From Streptomyces actuosus (GTDB taxonomy: Bacteria; Actinomycetota; Actinomycetes; Streptomycetales; Streptomycetaceae), in contig NZ_JAFFZS010000028.1 of the NCBI RefSeq assembly GCF_016921115.1, forward strand, positions 45,530 to 109,529: a stretch of DNA of 64,000 bases, given 5' to 3'. Shown here piece by piece: positions 43,034 to 51,347 of the stretch. Every line of letters starts with the position of its first letter. Position 1 is the first letter of the stretch. The notes under the pieces are model-generated. The model was not told the origin of the DNA. It worked only from the letters and a program-made list of their open reading frames with translations, and did no database searches. Both the position numbers and the translations under genes were made by a program.

Positions 43034-43337
43034 GGCTTTCTCCAGGAGGACACGCGGGGTGCGGGGAGGGCGGACGGACATCGGGGACCGGGGGGCACGC
43101 GCCTCCGGCGGCGGAGGCGCGTCGGAGCACACGCGGGCGCACCGGGCCCCGTCCACCCGAGGTGGCCAACTTGTCTGAACAAGTTGACCTCAGTACGCCC
43201 GTCGCAGATGTCCCCACCATGAACGGCCGTCAAACGCCGAGCCCTGAATGCGTGCACAGTCCGAATTGAAACGGATCACCGCCGGACCTCGATTACGCTG
43301 GTCACGCTGTGCACAGCGACGGAGCCGAAGGGGAAGC
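43034..43337. promoter_or_regulatory. Divergent control region of the importer operon
   Basis: 304 bases between the binding-protein gene (-) and the GntR gene (+). It holds the palindrome at 43167-43186 and a TTGAAA hexamer (43266-43271) that may belong to the gntR promoter; its -10 is unclear. GC falls noticeably at 43165-43200 and 43255-43300, as expected for promoters. Confidence 0.55.
43167..43186. promoter_or_regulatory. Operator, perfect 8-4-8 palindrome
   Basis: CAACTTGT-CTGA-ACAAGTTG. This is the shape of operators bound by HutC/PhnF-type GntR regulators, and such a regulator is encoded 150 bases away. TTGACC at 43184-43189 overlaps its right end and could be a -35. Confidence 0.75.
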
Positions 43338-44078
43338 ATGACGGCGCGACACGAGGAGATCGCCGACGCACTGCGCCGGGCGATCGGCCGCGAGGAGTAC
43401 ACGGTCGGCAGCCTGCTGCCGACCGAGACGGAGCTCGCGGCCCGGTTCGGCGTCTCACGCGGCACGGTCCGCCAGGCCGTGGCGGCGCTGAGCGCCGAGG
43501 GCCTCATCGGCTCGCGCCAGGGCGCCCGCCGGGTGGTGCTGGCCAGCCGCCGCAGTCAGAGCTTCGCCGAGCTGCGCAGCTTCGCCAAGTGGGCGCGCGC
43601 GATGGGGCGGGAGGCCACGGGGCGGGTGGTCGCGCAGGAGTACCGCCCGGCCACGGGCGAGGACGCGGTGCGTCTCCAACTGGAGTCCGGCACACTGGTG
43701 CTGCACGTCCTGCGGGTACGCGGCCTGGACGGTGAGCCGGTGCTGCTGGAGCGGACCGTGTACGCCGACTGGATCGCGCCCGCGGTCGAGGCGATCGAGC
43801 CCGACTGCCCGTCCGTGACCCAACGGCTCTACGACGACACGGGGTTGGTCTTCGCCTACGGCGAGCACGTGATCGACGCGGTGGCGGCAGGAGCCCGGGA
43901 CGCCGACCTGCTGGGCGTCCGCAGGACCAGCCCGCTGCTGCGGGTCCGCCGGGTGACCACGACCCGTGAGGGGCGACCGGTGGAGTGGTCGGACGACCGC
44001 TACCGCTCCGACGCGGTGAGCTTCAGCGTGCACAACTCGATGGACCACAACGCGCTGGCCCGCACGACGGCCGGCTGA
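43338..44078 (+). CDS. GntR family regulator, HutC/PhnF type
   Basis: 246 residues; ATG preceded by GAAGGGGAAGC. Winged HTH (about 5-70, TVGSLLPTETELAARFGVSRGTVRQAVAAL) and a UTRA ligand-binding domain (about 90-235). HutC/PhnF members respond to amino-sugar phosphates, histidine derivatives or phosphonates. Divergent from the importer operon with a palindromic operator between, so it most likely represses it until the substrate is present. Confidence 0.92.
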   Translation: MTARHEEIADALRRAIGREEYTVGSLLPTETELAARFGVSRGTVRQAVAALSAEGLIGSRQGARRVVLASRRSQSFAELRSFAKWARAMGREATGRVVAQEYRPATGEDAVRLQLESGTLVLHVLRVRGLDGEPVLLERTVYADWIAPAVEAIEPDCPSVTQRLYDDTGLVFAYGEHVIDAVAAGARDADLLGVRRTSPLLRVRRVTTTREGRPVEWSDDRYRSDAVSFSVHNSMDHNALARTTAG

Positions 44079-44086
44079 CGCAGCCC

Positions 44087-44116
44087 GGACGGGCCCACAG
44101 CGGGGTGCGCCCGTCC
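44087..44116 (+). terminator. Terminator of the GntR gene
   Basis: GGACGGGC (44087-44094) with GCCCGTCC (44109-44116), loop 14 bases, nine bases after the stop. Confidence 0.6.
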
Positions 44117-44172
44117 ACAGGACGGGGCGGGGGCGACCGCCGATCACCGGGCGTCGGCGTACCCGGGGCCCT

Positions 44173-44202
44173 CCCGCACCGGCGCGGCACCGCCGGTGCG
44201 GG
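44173..44202. terminator. Convergent terminator, 12-bp perfect stem
   Basis: 44173-44184 pairs perfectly with 44191-44202 around a 6-base loop, between gntR (+) and the Lrp gene (-), nine bases from the end of the latter. Confidence 0.85.
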
Positions 44203-44210
44203 ACGGGGGA

Positions 44211-44663
44211 TCAGGTCGGCGAGCCGGAGGAGAACCGCCGCAGCAGGGGCGAGAGCACCAGCACCGACTTGGTGCGCTCCACGAACGGCTCCCCGGCGAT
44301 CCGCTCCAGAACCCGTTCGAAGTGGCGCATGTCGGAGGCGAAGACCTGGGCGACCGCGTCCGCCTCGCCGGTGACGGTCGAGGCGGCCACGACCTCCTGG
44401 TAGCGCTCCAGGCCCCGCTGGATGGTCTCCGGCGAGGTGTTGCGGCGGCAGTAGATCTCGACGAATCCCTCGGTCTCCCAGCCGAGCGCGGCCGGGTCCA
44501 CCCGGACGGTGAAGCCGGTGATGGCTCCGGTGGCACGCAATCGGTCCACGCGCCGTTTCACGGCGGGCGCGGACAGGCCGACGAGCTGCCCGATGTCCGC
44601 GTAGGAGCGGCGGGCGTCCTCGGCGAGGGCGTGCACGATGCGTTCGTCGAGATCGTTCAGCAC
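44211..44663 (-). CDS. Lrp/AsnC family regulator
   Basis: 150 residues from GTG at 44663. N-terminal HTH (about 5-55, SYADIGQLVGLSAPAVKRRVDRL) and RAM domain (about 65-145). Distinct from the Lrp protein encoded at 5.2 kb. It starts 10 bases after the remnant of an amino-acid permease on the same strand, suggesting it once formed, or regulated, a permease-regulator operon. Confidence 0.92.
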   Translation of the reverse strand: MLNDLDERIVHALAEDARRSYADIGQLVGLSAPAVKRRVDRLRATGAITGFTVRVDPAALGWETEGFVEIYCRRNTSPETIQRGLERYQEVVAASTVTGEADAVAQVFASDMRHFERVLERIAGEPFVERTKSVLVLSPLLRRFSSGSPT

Positions 44664-44673
44664 AGTGGGTCGA

Positions 44674-44802
44674 TCACTTCTCGGATGGTTCGGGTGCGTC
44701 AGGTCGGGACCGGCGGTAGCCGTATACGAAGTAGAACACGAGCCCGACGGTCAGCCAGACTCCGAAGACCACCCAGGTGACGGTGGACAGGCTGCCCATC
44801 AT
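44674..44802 (-). pseudogene. 3' remnant of an amino-acid permease gene
   Basis: 42 codons from ATG 44802 to TGA 44674. The encoded sequence TWVVFGVWLTVGLVFYFVYGYRRSRP is the characteristic last transmembrane helix and basic tail of APC-superfamily (CAT/YhdG) amino-acid permeases. Nothing of the other eleven helices is present; tandem repeats lie upstream instead. An ATG is available but its ribosome-binding site is poor, so it is more likely a scrap than a small protein, though a retained 42-residue membrane peptide is possible. Confidence 0.55.
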
Positions 44803-44944
44803 CCGCACGCAGAACGTTCCACGGGCTTGCGGCGCATCAGGTCGCCCAGGAGGGACGTCGGGGCGGTCCGGGTGGGGTTCTGCGGGGGTGCGCCTCGGTC
44901 GAGCACGCGCGGCTCCCTGTCGCTGCCGGTCAGGGTGGCGGAGA

Positions 44945-45007
44945 CCGGCGGGGACCCCGTCCGGCGGGGACCCCGTCCGGCGGGGACCCACCGAGCGGGT
45001 CCCCGCC
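44945..45007. repeat. 16-bp tandem repeat ending in a hairpin
   Basis: CCGGCGGGGACCCCGT occurs at 44945-44960 and 44961-44976 and continues for 12 bases at 44977-44988. The last copy runs into a perfect 11-bp hairpin (44979-44989 with 44997-45007, loop 7). Each repeat can pair with the right arm, so several alternative hairpins are possible. Confidence 0.8.
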
Positions 45008-45199
45008 ACGTACAGCGCAGCACTTCATGAGCCCACGCGTTGCCGGTGTAATGCAGCAACCCTGCGCACTTCCGCAAGATCATGGCGTTGCTCGCGGTCA
45101 CCCGGGCATGCGTTGCGCGGCGAGTTTCGAGCGTTGCAGATGCACCCTTTCGCCCGGCGTCCGGCCGGGGCCGGAGACCTTGGCGGCGCGGGAGTGCGA

Positions 45200-45240
45200 A
45201 CGGCCCCCGCCCTCCCGCGGGAGCGGGCGGCGGGGGCCGT
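45200..45240 (-). terminator. Terminator of guaB1
   Basis: Perfect 12-bp stem (45200-45211 with 45229-45240) containing an inner CTCCCGCGGGAG palindrome; 17 bases after the stop at 45258. Confidence 0.85.
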
Positions 45241-45257
45241 GGGAGGCTGCTGCGGGA

Positions 45258-46709
45258 TCAACTCCAGCTGGCGTGCAGGGGCTTGCCCTCGGCGTAGCCG
45301 GCCGCGCTCTGGATGCCGATGATGGCGCGGTCGGAGAACTCCTCCAGGTTGGAGGCACCGGCGTAGGTGCAGGAGGAGCGGACGCCCGCGATGATCGAGT
45401 CGATCAGGTCCTCGACGCCCGGGCGGCCCGGGTCGAGGAACATGCGGGAGGTGGAGATGCCCTCCTCGAACAGCGTCTTGCGGGCGCGGTCGTACGCCGA
45501 CTCCTCGGAGGTGCGGTTGCGCACCGCACGCGCGGAGGCCATGCCGAAGGACTCCTTGTAGAGGCGGCCGTCGGCGTCCTGCTGGAGGTCGCCCGGCGAC
45601 TCGAAGGTGCCGGCGAACCAGGAGCCGATCATGACGTTGGACGCGCCGGCGGCGAGCGCCATGGCGACGTCGCGCGGGTGGCGGACACCGCCGTCGGCCC
45701 ACACGTGCTTGCCGTGCTTCCGGGCCTCGGCGGCGCACTCCAGCACGGCGGAGAACTGCGGCCGACCGACGCCGGTCATCATGCGGGTGGTGCACATCGC
45801 ACCCGGGCCGACACCCACCTTGATGATGTCGGCGCCCGCGTCGATCAGGTCCTTGACGCCCTCGGCGGAGACGATGTTGCCGGCCGCGATCGGGATCTGC
45901 GGGTCGAGGGCGCGGACCGTCCTGATCGCGGCGATCATCGACTCCTGGTGGCCGTGCGCGGTGTCGATGACGAGCGTGTCGACACCCGCGTCCAGCAGCT
46001 GCTTGGCCTTGCCGGCCACGTCTCCGTTGATGCCGACGGCGGCGGCGATGCGCAGCCTGCCGCGGCCGTCGACGGCCGGCGTGTACAGCGTGGCGCGCAG
46101 GGCTCCCTTGCGGGTGAGGATGCCGGCGAGCCTGCCGTCCTTGTCGACGGCCGGGGCATAGCGCCGGTTGTGGGTGTCGAGGGTGTTGAACGCCTCACCC
46201 GGGTCGATGTCCGCGTCGAGCAGGAGGAGGTCCTTGGACATGACGACCTCGAGCTGGGTGAAGCGGTCGACGCCGGTCAGGTCGCGGTCGGTGACGACAC
46301 CGACGGGGCGGTTCTCCTCGTCGACGACGACACCGGCGTTGTGGGCCCGCTTGGGCAGCAGGGCCAGCGCGTCGGCGACGGTCTGGTGCGGGGCCAGCAC
46401 GATCGGGGTGTCCAGCACCAGGTGGCGGCTCTTCACCCAGGAGACGACGTCCGTGACGACGTCGATCGGGGTGTCCTGCGGAATCACGACGAGGCCGCCG
46501 CGACGGGCCACGGTCTCCGCCATGCGGCGGCCGGCGATGGCGGTCATGTTGGCGACGACCAGCGGGATCGTGGTGCCCGTGCCGTCCGGGGAGCCGAGGT
46601 CCACGCCCTGACGGGAGCCGACCGCGCTGCGGCTCGGCACCATGAACACGTCGTCGTACGTGAGGTCGTAGGCGGGCCGGATGTCATTGAGGAAACGCAC
46701 GTGCTGCAC
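45258..46709 (-). CDS. guaB1: GuaB1-type IMPDH/GMP reductase family protein with CBS
   Basis: 483 residues from GTG at 46709. An IMPDH-type barrel split by a CBS pair (about 95-210). Catalytic loop GVGPGAMCTTRMMTGVG, with the nucleophilic Cys, and GSWFAGTFESPGD are present. It is usually annotated as IMP dehydrogenase. However, this divergent actinobacterial branch corresponds to GuaB1, shown in Mycobacterium smegmatis to be a CBS-containing GMP reductase; the flap after GRLYKESFGMAS differs from true IMPDH. The role is therefore probably purine interconversion (GMP to IMP). Monocistronic with a strong terminator. Confidence 0.85.
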   Translation of the reverse strand: MQHVRFLNDIRPAYDLTYDDVFMVPSRSAVGSRQGVDLGSPDGTGTTIPLVVANMTAIAGRRMAETVARRGGLVVIPQDTPIDVVTDVVSWVKSRHLVLDTPIVLAPHQTVADALALLPKRAHNAGVVVDEENRPVGVVTDRDLTGVDRFTQLEVVMSKDLLLLDADIDPGEAFNTLDTHNRRYAPAVDKDGRLAGILTRKGALRATLYTPAVDGRGRLRIAAAVGINGDVAGKAKQLLDAGVDTLVIDTAHGHQESMIAAIRTVRALDPQIPIAAGNIVSAEGVKDLIDAGADIIKVGVGPGAMCTTRMMTGVGRPQFSAVLECAAEARKHGKHVWADGGVRHPRDVAMALAAGASNVMIGSWFAGTFESPGDLQQDADGRLYKESFGMASARAVRNRTSEESAYDRARKTLFEEGISTSRMFLDPGRPGVEDLIDSIIAGVRSSCTYAGASNLEEFSDRAIIGIQSAAGYAEGKPLHASWS

Positions 46710-47248
46710 ATCCCAGTCGTTCAGAGGTGGCCCCCGGACAGGTCAGCCAGGGGGAAAGAGCACGTACTTCATTGTCCCATGTCCGGGTGAACGCGCCGCC
46801 TGGTCGTAACGTCCAGGAACCGTCAGCGACCACTTGGAGGATCCGACGAGGCGACTCGGCCGGTGTCCTTCGGCCGCCCTCGACGCTCCGCGCCGAGGGC
46901 GGCCCGCCGCAGGACCCGGAGCCCCCGGGACAGCTCTCCGGGTCCCGGTCCCCGGCGTACGGGAGGGCCCGCCGCGGTCGGCGGAGCCTGAGGGGGCGAC
47001 GGTGTGCCGCGTCCCGGCGGCAGCCGGGAGACGCCGCCCGCCGCGCCCGGGCCGGCGCCCGGCGGTGCCGAACGGCCTCGGGAGGAGTCGCCGGGCGCCG
47101 GGGAGGAGACCGGCGGGGCGCGCCGCGGGAGCAGGCCGACGGGCCTGCGGGGACGAGCAGCCGCAGCAGGCCCGTAGCCGTGGCGGCCCTTCCCCGGTCC
47201 GCACGTCCACCGGCCGTCCCCGCCGCCGGGACACGCCGGCAGGGCGGG
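46710..47248. other. Spacer between guaB1 and the SorC regulator
   Basis: 539 bases. The guaB1 promoter should lie in the AT-richer part at 46740-46850. From about 46860 on the sequence is extremely GC-rich with no credible gene; open frames are R/P/G-rich artefacts. Confidence 0.5.
47219..47248 (-). terminator. Terminator of the SorC-type gene
   Basis: CCCGCC (about 47219-47224) and GGCGGG (47243-47248) close a stem with an inner GCCGG/CCGGC pair, immediately after the stop at 47249. Confidence 0.5.
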
Positions 47249-48268
47249 TCAGACTCCGTCCGGGTCGGCCCGGTTCAGGGCCGGACGCGGGGCCGGGCCC
47301 GCCGTCATCAGGTAGTCCGCCGCGGACGTGTCCGTCACCAGGCTGGTGACGAGTCCGGAGCGCAGCACCGCGTCGATGGCCGACGCCTTGCGCTGCCCGC
47401 CCGCGATCGCGACGACCTCCGGGATACGGCGGAGCTGGTCGGCCTTCACCGTGATGCACCGCTCCCCCAGGTCCCGGCCGACCCGCCGGCCCTCGGCGTC
47501 GAAGAGGTGCGCGGACATCTCGGCGGCGACACCGAGGGAGGCGTAGTGCGCGCGTTCCTCGGCGCTGAGCATGTCGTGCACCGTGGAGATGCCCGGCTCC
47601 CAGGAGCCGATGGAGACGCAGGCGACCGTGACCTTGTCGAAGTACTCGAAGGCCCGGGCGATCCCGGTCTGGTTGCGCAGCGCCGCCGCGGTGGCGGCGT
47701 CCGGCAGCAGCATCGGCGCGTAGATGGGGTGGGCGTCGCCGCCGGACACCTGGGCGGCGCGGCGCACGGCCTCCACCGAGCCGCGCTCGGCGGTCCCGGC
47801 GTCGTACACGCCCGTCAGCTGCACGACCGTGCAGGGCGGCAGCCGGTCCAGCGCCGCCGCCATGTGGATGGTGGACCGGCCCCAGGCGAGGCCGAGGACA
47901 TCGCCCTCGTTCACCAGTTCCCCGAGCAGATCGGCCGCGACCTCGCCGAGGTTCTCCGGGTCCGGGGTCTCCTCGGCGTCCGCCGGGGACTCCACCACGA
48001 CGGCGTGCCTGAGGCCGTAGCGGGCGCGGAGCGCGTCGGAGCGCTCGGCGTCCAGTTCGGCCGGCACGCGGATCTCGATCCGTACGAGATCCCGTTCGAG
48101 GGCGGTCTCCAGGACCCGGGCCACCTTGAAGCGGCTGACGCCGAACTCCTCCGCGATCTGGATCTTGGACTTGCCCTCGAGGTAGAAGCGGCGGGCCATG
48201 GCCGCCGCCTGCACCAGCTCAGCGGGTCCCATCCGCATGGCTGACCGGCCCGCCGACATACCCGACAC
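47249..48268 (-). CDS. SorC family sugar-binding transcriptional regulator
   Basis: 339 residues from GTG at 48268, chosen because GAGGAG lies six bases upstream; an in-frame GTG at 48292 would add eight residues. N-terminal HTH (about 30-60, KSKIQIAEEFGVSRFKVARVLE) and a SorC/DeoR-C sugar-phosphate effector domain (about 65-325, GLAWGRSTIHMAAAL). Such regulators respond to phosphorylated sugars. Located 137 bases after rpe, a pentose-phosphate gene, on the same strand. Confidence 0.9.
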   Translation of the reverse strand: MSGMSAGRSAMRMGPAELVQAAAMARRFYLEGKSKIQIAEEFGVSRFKVARVLETALERDLVRIEIRVPAELDAERSDALRARYGLRHAVVVESPADAEETPDPENLGEVAADLLGELVNEGDVLGLAWGRSTIHMAAALDRLPPCTVVQLTGVYDAGTAERGSVEAVRRAAQVSGGDAHPIYAPMLLPDAATAAALRNQTGIARAFEYFDKVTVACVSIGSWEPGISTVHDMLSAEERAHYASLGVAAEMSAHLFDAEGRRVGRDLGERCITVKADQLRRIPEVVAIAGGQRKASAIDAVLRSGLVTSLVTDTSAADYLMTAGPAPRPALNRADPDGV

Positions 48269-48405
48269 GGCGATCTCCTCACTTCTGTTCACACTCTGGA
48301 TTCGCCGTTCATCCTTGCAGATCCGGCGCGCTTGATCAGCCCTGCTGGCCGCCGTTCACGTTTCCTTGGCCCAGTCGTCGCCCGGCCGGGGACCCGTGCG
48401 CGGGG

Positions 48406-49092
48406 TCAGTGGGCGCATACCCAGGATGCCTTGGCAGTGGCCGCGTCCGCCTGGGTGCGCAGAGCACGGACCGCCTCGGCGGGGTCGGACGCGCCGTAGA
48501 CCGCCGAGCCGGCGACGAACACGTCCGCGCCGGCGTCGGCGCACCGCTCGATGGTCGAGGCCGACACTCCGCCGTCGACCTGGAGCCACAGTTCGAGGCC
48601 GTGCTTGCTGATCAACTCGCGGGTCCGCCGAATCTTGGGAAGCATGATGTCGAGGAACGCCTGCCCACCGAAGCCGGGTTCAACCGTCATGATCAGCAAC
48701 ATGTCGAGCTCCGGGAGCAGGTCCTCGTAGGGCTCGATCGGCGTCGCGGGCCGCAGCGCCATGGAGGCGCGGGCGCCCTTGGCACGGATCTCCCTGGCCA
48801 GCCGCACAGGAGCGGTCGCCGCCTCCACGTGGAAGGTGACGGAACCGGCACCCGCTTCGACGTACTGGGGCGCCCAGCGGTCGGGCGCCTCGATCATCAG
48901 ATGACAGTCCAGCGGGGTGTCCGTCGCACGGGCCAGGGACTCTACGACCGGCACACCGAGCGTGAGGTTCGGGACGAAATGGTTGTCCATGACGTCGACG
49001 TGAAGCCAGTCGGCTCCCTCGACCGCCTTGGCCTCGTCCGCGAGGCGGGCGAAGTCGGCGGACAGGATGCTGGGGTTGATCTGCGCGGCCAT
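48406..49092 (-). CDS. rpe: Ribulose-phosphate 3-epimerase
   Basis: 228 residues. INPSILSADFARLADE, HVDVMDNHFVPNLTLG (metal-binding His/Asp), DCHLMIEAPDR, MTVEPGFGGQAF and QVDGGVSASTIE are the standard motifs of this TIM-barrel enzyme, which interconverts ribulose 5-phosphate and xylulose 5-phosphate. Divergent from the MMPL gene. A SorC regulator follows. Confidence 0.97.
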   Translation of the reverse strand: MAAQINPSILSADFARLADEAKAVEGADWLHVDVMDNHFVPNLTLGVPVVESLARATDTPLDCHLMIEAPDRWAPQYVEAGAGSVTFHVEAATAPVRLAREIRAKGARASMALRPATPIEPYEDLLPELDMLLIMTVEPGFGGQAFLDIMLPKIRRTRELISKHGLELWLQVDGGVSASTIERCADAGADVFVAGSAVYGASDPAEAVRALRTQADAATAKASWVCAH

Positions 49093-49208
49093 GGGCCAAG
49101 CCTCCCATGCCTCGCGCGGGTGAGCCGCATCGGTCCCGCAGGGAGTTCCCCCGGCCCTTACGCGATACCGGTCGCGGTGCCATGCTGCAACGGGTGTTGG
49201 GGGTGGCC

Positions 49209-51347
49209 ATGAGAGGGAACAGAGGCGTCGCTCATCTCGTCTGCGGGCGGCGCGCGAAGTGGGTGGTCCTGGGTCTGTGGGTGCTGGCGCTGCTGGTCAC
49301 CGTGCCCTTCGCGCAGAAGCTGTCCGACGCCCAGGACAACGACGCCCAGTCGTGGCTGCCGGGCTCCGCCGAGTCGACGCAGGTGCTGGAGATCTCCCAG
49401 GACTTCCGGCCCGAGCAGATCCCCGCCGTCGTCGTGTACGCCCGCGAGGGCGGTCTCACCGCCGCGGACCGGGCGCGGATCCAGCAGGACGCGAGCGATC
49501 TGAAGGGGCTGCACGACCACGGCATCCGGGGTGCGGAGACACACGGCCCGGTCTACGACCGGCCGGCCGATCCGCGCGCGGCGCAGATCTACGTGCCGAT
49601 CACGATGGACGAGAAGGGGTGGGAGCGGATCGGGCCGGCGGTCGACTCCATCCGCGGCGTCGTCGGCACCGGCGAGAGCGGCCTGGCCGTGCACATCACC
49701 GGGCCCGGCGGAACGTCCGCGGACTTCGCCGAGGCCTTCGAGGGCATCGACTCCACGCTGCTGCTGGCGGCGATGGGCGTCGTCGTCGTCATGCTGCTGA
49801 TCACCTACCGCAGCCCCACACTGCTGCTGGTGCCGCTGCTGTCGGTGACCGCCGCGCTGTTCGCCGCGCAGGCCCTGATCTACTTCCTCGCCACCCAGGG
49901 GGGCCTGACCGTCAACGGCCAGAGCGCGGGCATCCTCACGGTCCTCGTCTTCGGCGCCGGCACGGACTACGCGCTGCTGCTCGTCGCCCGCTACCGGGAG
50001 GAGCTGCGCCGGCACGAGGACCGGCACGAGGCGATGGCGCTGGCCCTGCACCGGGCGGGCCCGGCGGTGCTCGCCTCCGGCGCGACGGTGGTGCTCAGCA
50101 TGCTGGTGCTGCTGGCGGCCGAGATGAACTCCACCCGCGGCCTCGGACCGGTCGCCGCGATCGGCGTCGCGGTCGCTCTGCTCGCCATGCTCACCCTCTT
50201 CCCCGCCCTGCTGGTCGTCTTCGGCCGGTGGATCTTCTGGCCGGCCGTCCCGCACTTCGGTGACGCCGACCCGACCGAGCGGGGCGTGTGGGCGCGCACC
50301 GGCCGCCGCATCGCCCGCACCCCGCGCGCGGTGTGGGTCGCGACCGCGGTGGCGCTGGCGATCTGCTCGCTGGGGCTGATCCAGCTGCGTGCGGCGGGCA
50401 TCAGCAACGCGGATGCCTTCACCGGCAGGCCGGACTCGGTCGTCGGGCAGGACGTGTCGGCCCGCTACTTCCCCGCCGGCAGCGGCAGCCCGCTCGTCAT
50501 CGTGAGCAACCAGGCGCAGGCCCGGGAGGTCGGCAGGGCGGTCGCCGGCACCCCGGGCGTGGTCCCGACCTCGCTCGGTCTGCCACCGGGCACGAAACCG
50601 TCGTACGAGGGCCGGGTGCTGTTCGAGGCCACGATGAGCGCCCCGGCGGACAGTGACGCGGCGAAGCAGACCGTGGAGCGGGTGCGGGACGCCGTGCACG
50701 CCGTGCCCGCCGCCGACGCCAAGGTCGGCGGCGGTACGGCGGCCCTGTTGGACATGGACGCGGCGACCACCCACGACGACGTGGTGATCATCCCGCTGGT
50801 GCTGCTGGTCGTCCTGCTGATCCTGTCGGTGCTGCTGCGTGCCGTGGTCGCGCCGCTGCTGCTGATCGGCACGGTCGTCCTGTCGTTCACGGCGGCGCTG
50901 GGGCTGAGCGCCATGGCGTTCCGGTACTTCTTCGACTACGCCGGGGAGGGCACGGACTTCCCCCTGTTCGTCTTCGTGTTCCTGGTCGCGCTCGGCATCG
51001 ACTACAACATCTTCCTCACCACGCGCATCCGCGAGGAGGCCGCCCGCCGGGGCACACGTCCGGGCGTGGTCACCGGCCTCGCGGCGACCGGCGCGGTGAT
51101 CACCTCGGCCGGTCTGGTGCTGGCGGGAACGTTCGCCGCGCTCGGCACGCTGCCCATGGTCGCCTTCGCGGAGATCGGCTTCACGGTCGCCCTCGGCGTG
51201 CTGCTGGACACCTTCGTGGTGCGGTCGGTGCTGGTGACGGCGCTCTTCCTGGACGCGGGGCCCAAGGTCTGGTGGCCGCACCGGCTCGCACGCGAGGACG
51301 GTACGGCCGCGGCCGAGCCCTCGGAGGTCAGCCGGTCCGCCGGATGA
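49209..51347 (+). CDS. MMPL family membrane transporter
   Basis: 712 residues. ATG at 49209 has GGGGG seven bases upstream; an ATG at 49182 would add nine residues. RND/MMPL architecture: TM1 (about 15-35), a porter-like loop (to about 170), TM2-6 (about 172-330), a second loop (about 375-530) and TM8-12 (about 530-690). GAGTDYALLLVARYREEL and LGIDYNIFLTTRIREE are the conserved helix-4/10 motifs with the proton-relay Asp-Tyr pairs. Probably exports lipids or other hydrophobic compounds. Its last 20 bases overlap rsmB, which is convergent. Confidence 0.92.
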   Translation: MRGNRGVAHLVCGRRAKWVVLGLWVLALLVTVPFAQKLSDAQDNDAQSWLPGSAESTQVLEISQDFRPEQIPAVVVYAREGGLTAADRARIQQDASDLKGLHDHGIRGAETHGPVYDRPADPRAAQIYVPITMDEKGWERIGPAVDSIRGVVGTGESGLAVHITGPGGTSADFAEAFEGIDSTLLLAAMGVVVVMLLITYRSPTLLLVPLLSVTAALFAAQALIYFLATQGGLTVNGQSAGILTVLVFGAGTDYALLLVARYREELRRHEDRHEAMALALHRAGPAVLASGATVVLSMLVLLAAEMNSTRGLGPVAAIGVAVALLAMLTLFPALLVVFGRWIFWPAVPHFGDADPTERGVWARTGRRIARTPRAVWVATAVALAICSLGLIQLRAAGISNADAFTGRPDSVVGQDVSARYFPAGSGSPLVIVSNQAQAREVGRAVAGTPGVVPTSLGLPPGTKPSYEGRVLFEATMSAPADSDAAKQTVERVRDAVHAVPAADAKVGGGTAALLDMDAATTHDDVVIIPLVLLVVLLILSVLLRAVVAPLLLIGTVVLSFTAALGLSAMAFRYFFDYAGEGTDFPLFVFVFLVALGIDYNIFLTTRIREEAARRGTRPGVVTGLAATGAVITSAGLVLAGTFAALGTLPMVAFAEIGFTVALGVLLDTFVVRSVLVTALFLDAGPKVWWPHRLAREDGTAAAEPSEVSRSAG

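Larger units (their letters stand above)
44803..45257. other. Gene-poor stretch with repeats and terminators
   Basis: 455 bases between the permease remnant and guaB1. It holds the 16-bp tandem repeat and hairpin (44945-45007) and the guaB1 terminator (45200-45240), with a moderately AT-rich patch at 45020-45110. No gene seen; this is probably where most of the permease was lost. Confidence 0.5.

Noticed and set aside
46834..47349. 171-codon plus-strand frame between guaB1 and the SorC gene
   Set aside because: Low-complexity R/P/G/A sequence typical of the noncoding frame in high-GC DNA, no ribosome-binding site, and it overlaps the end of the SorC gene.
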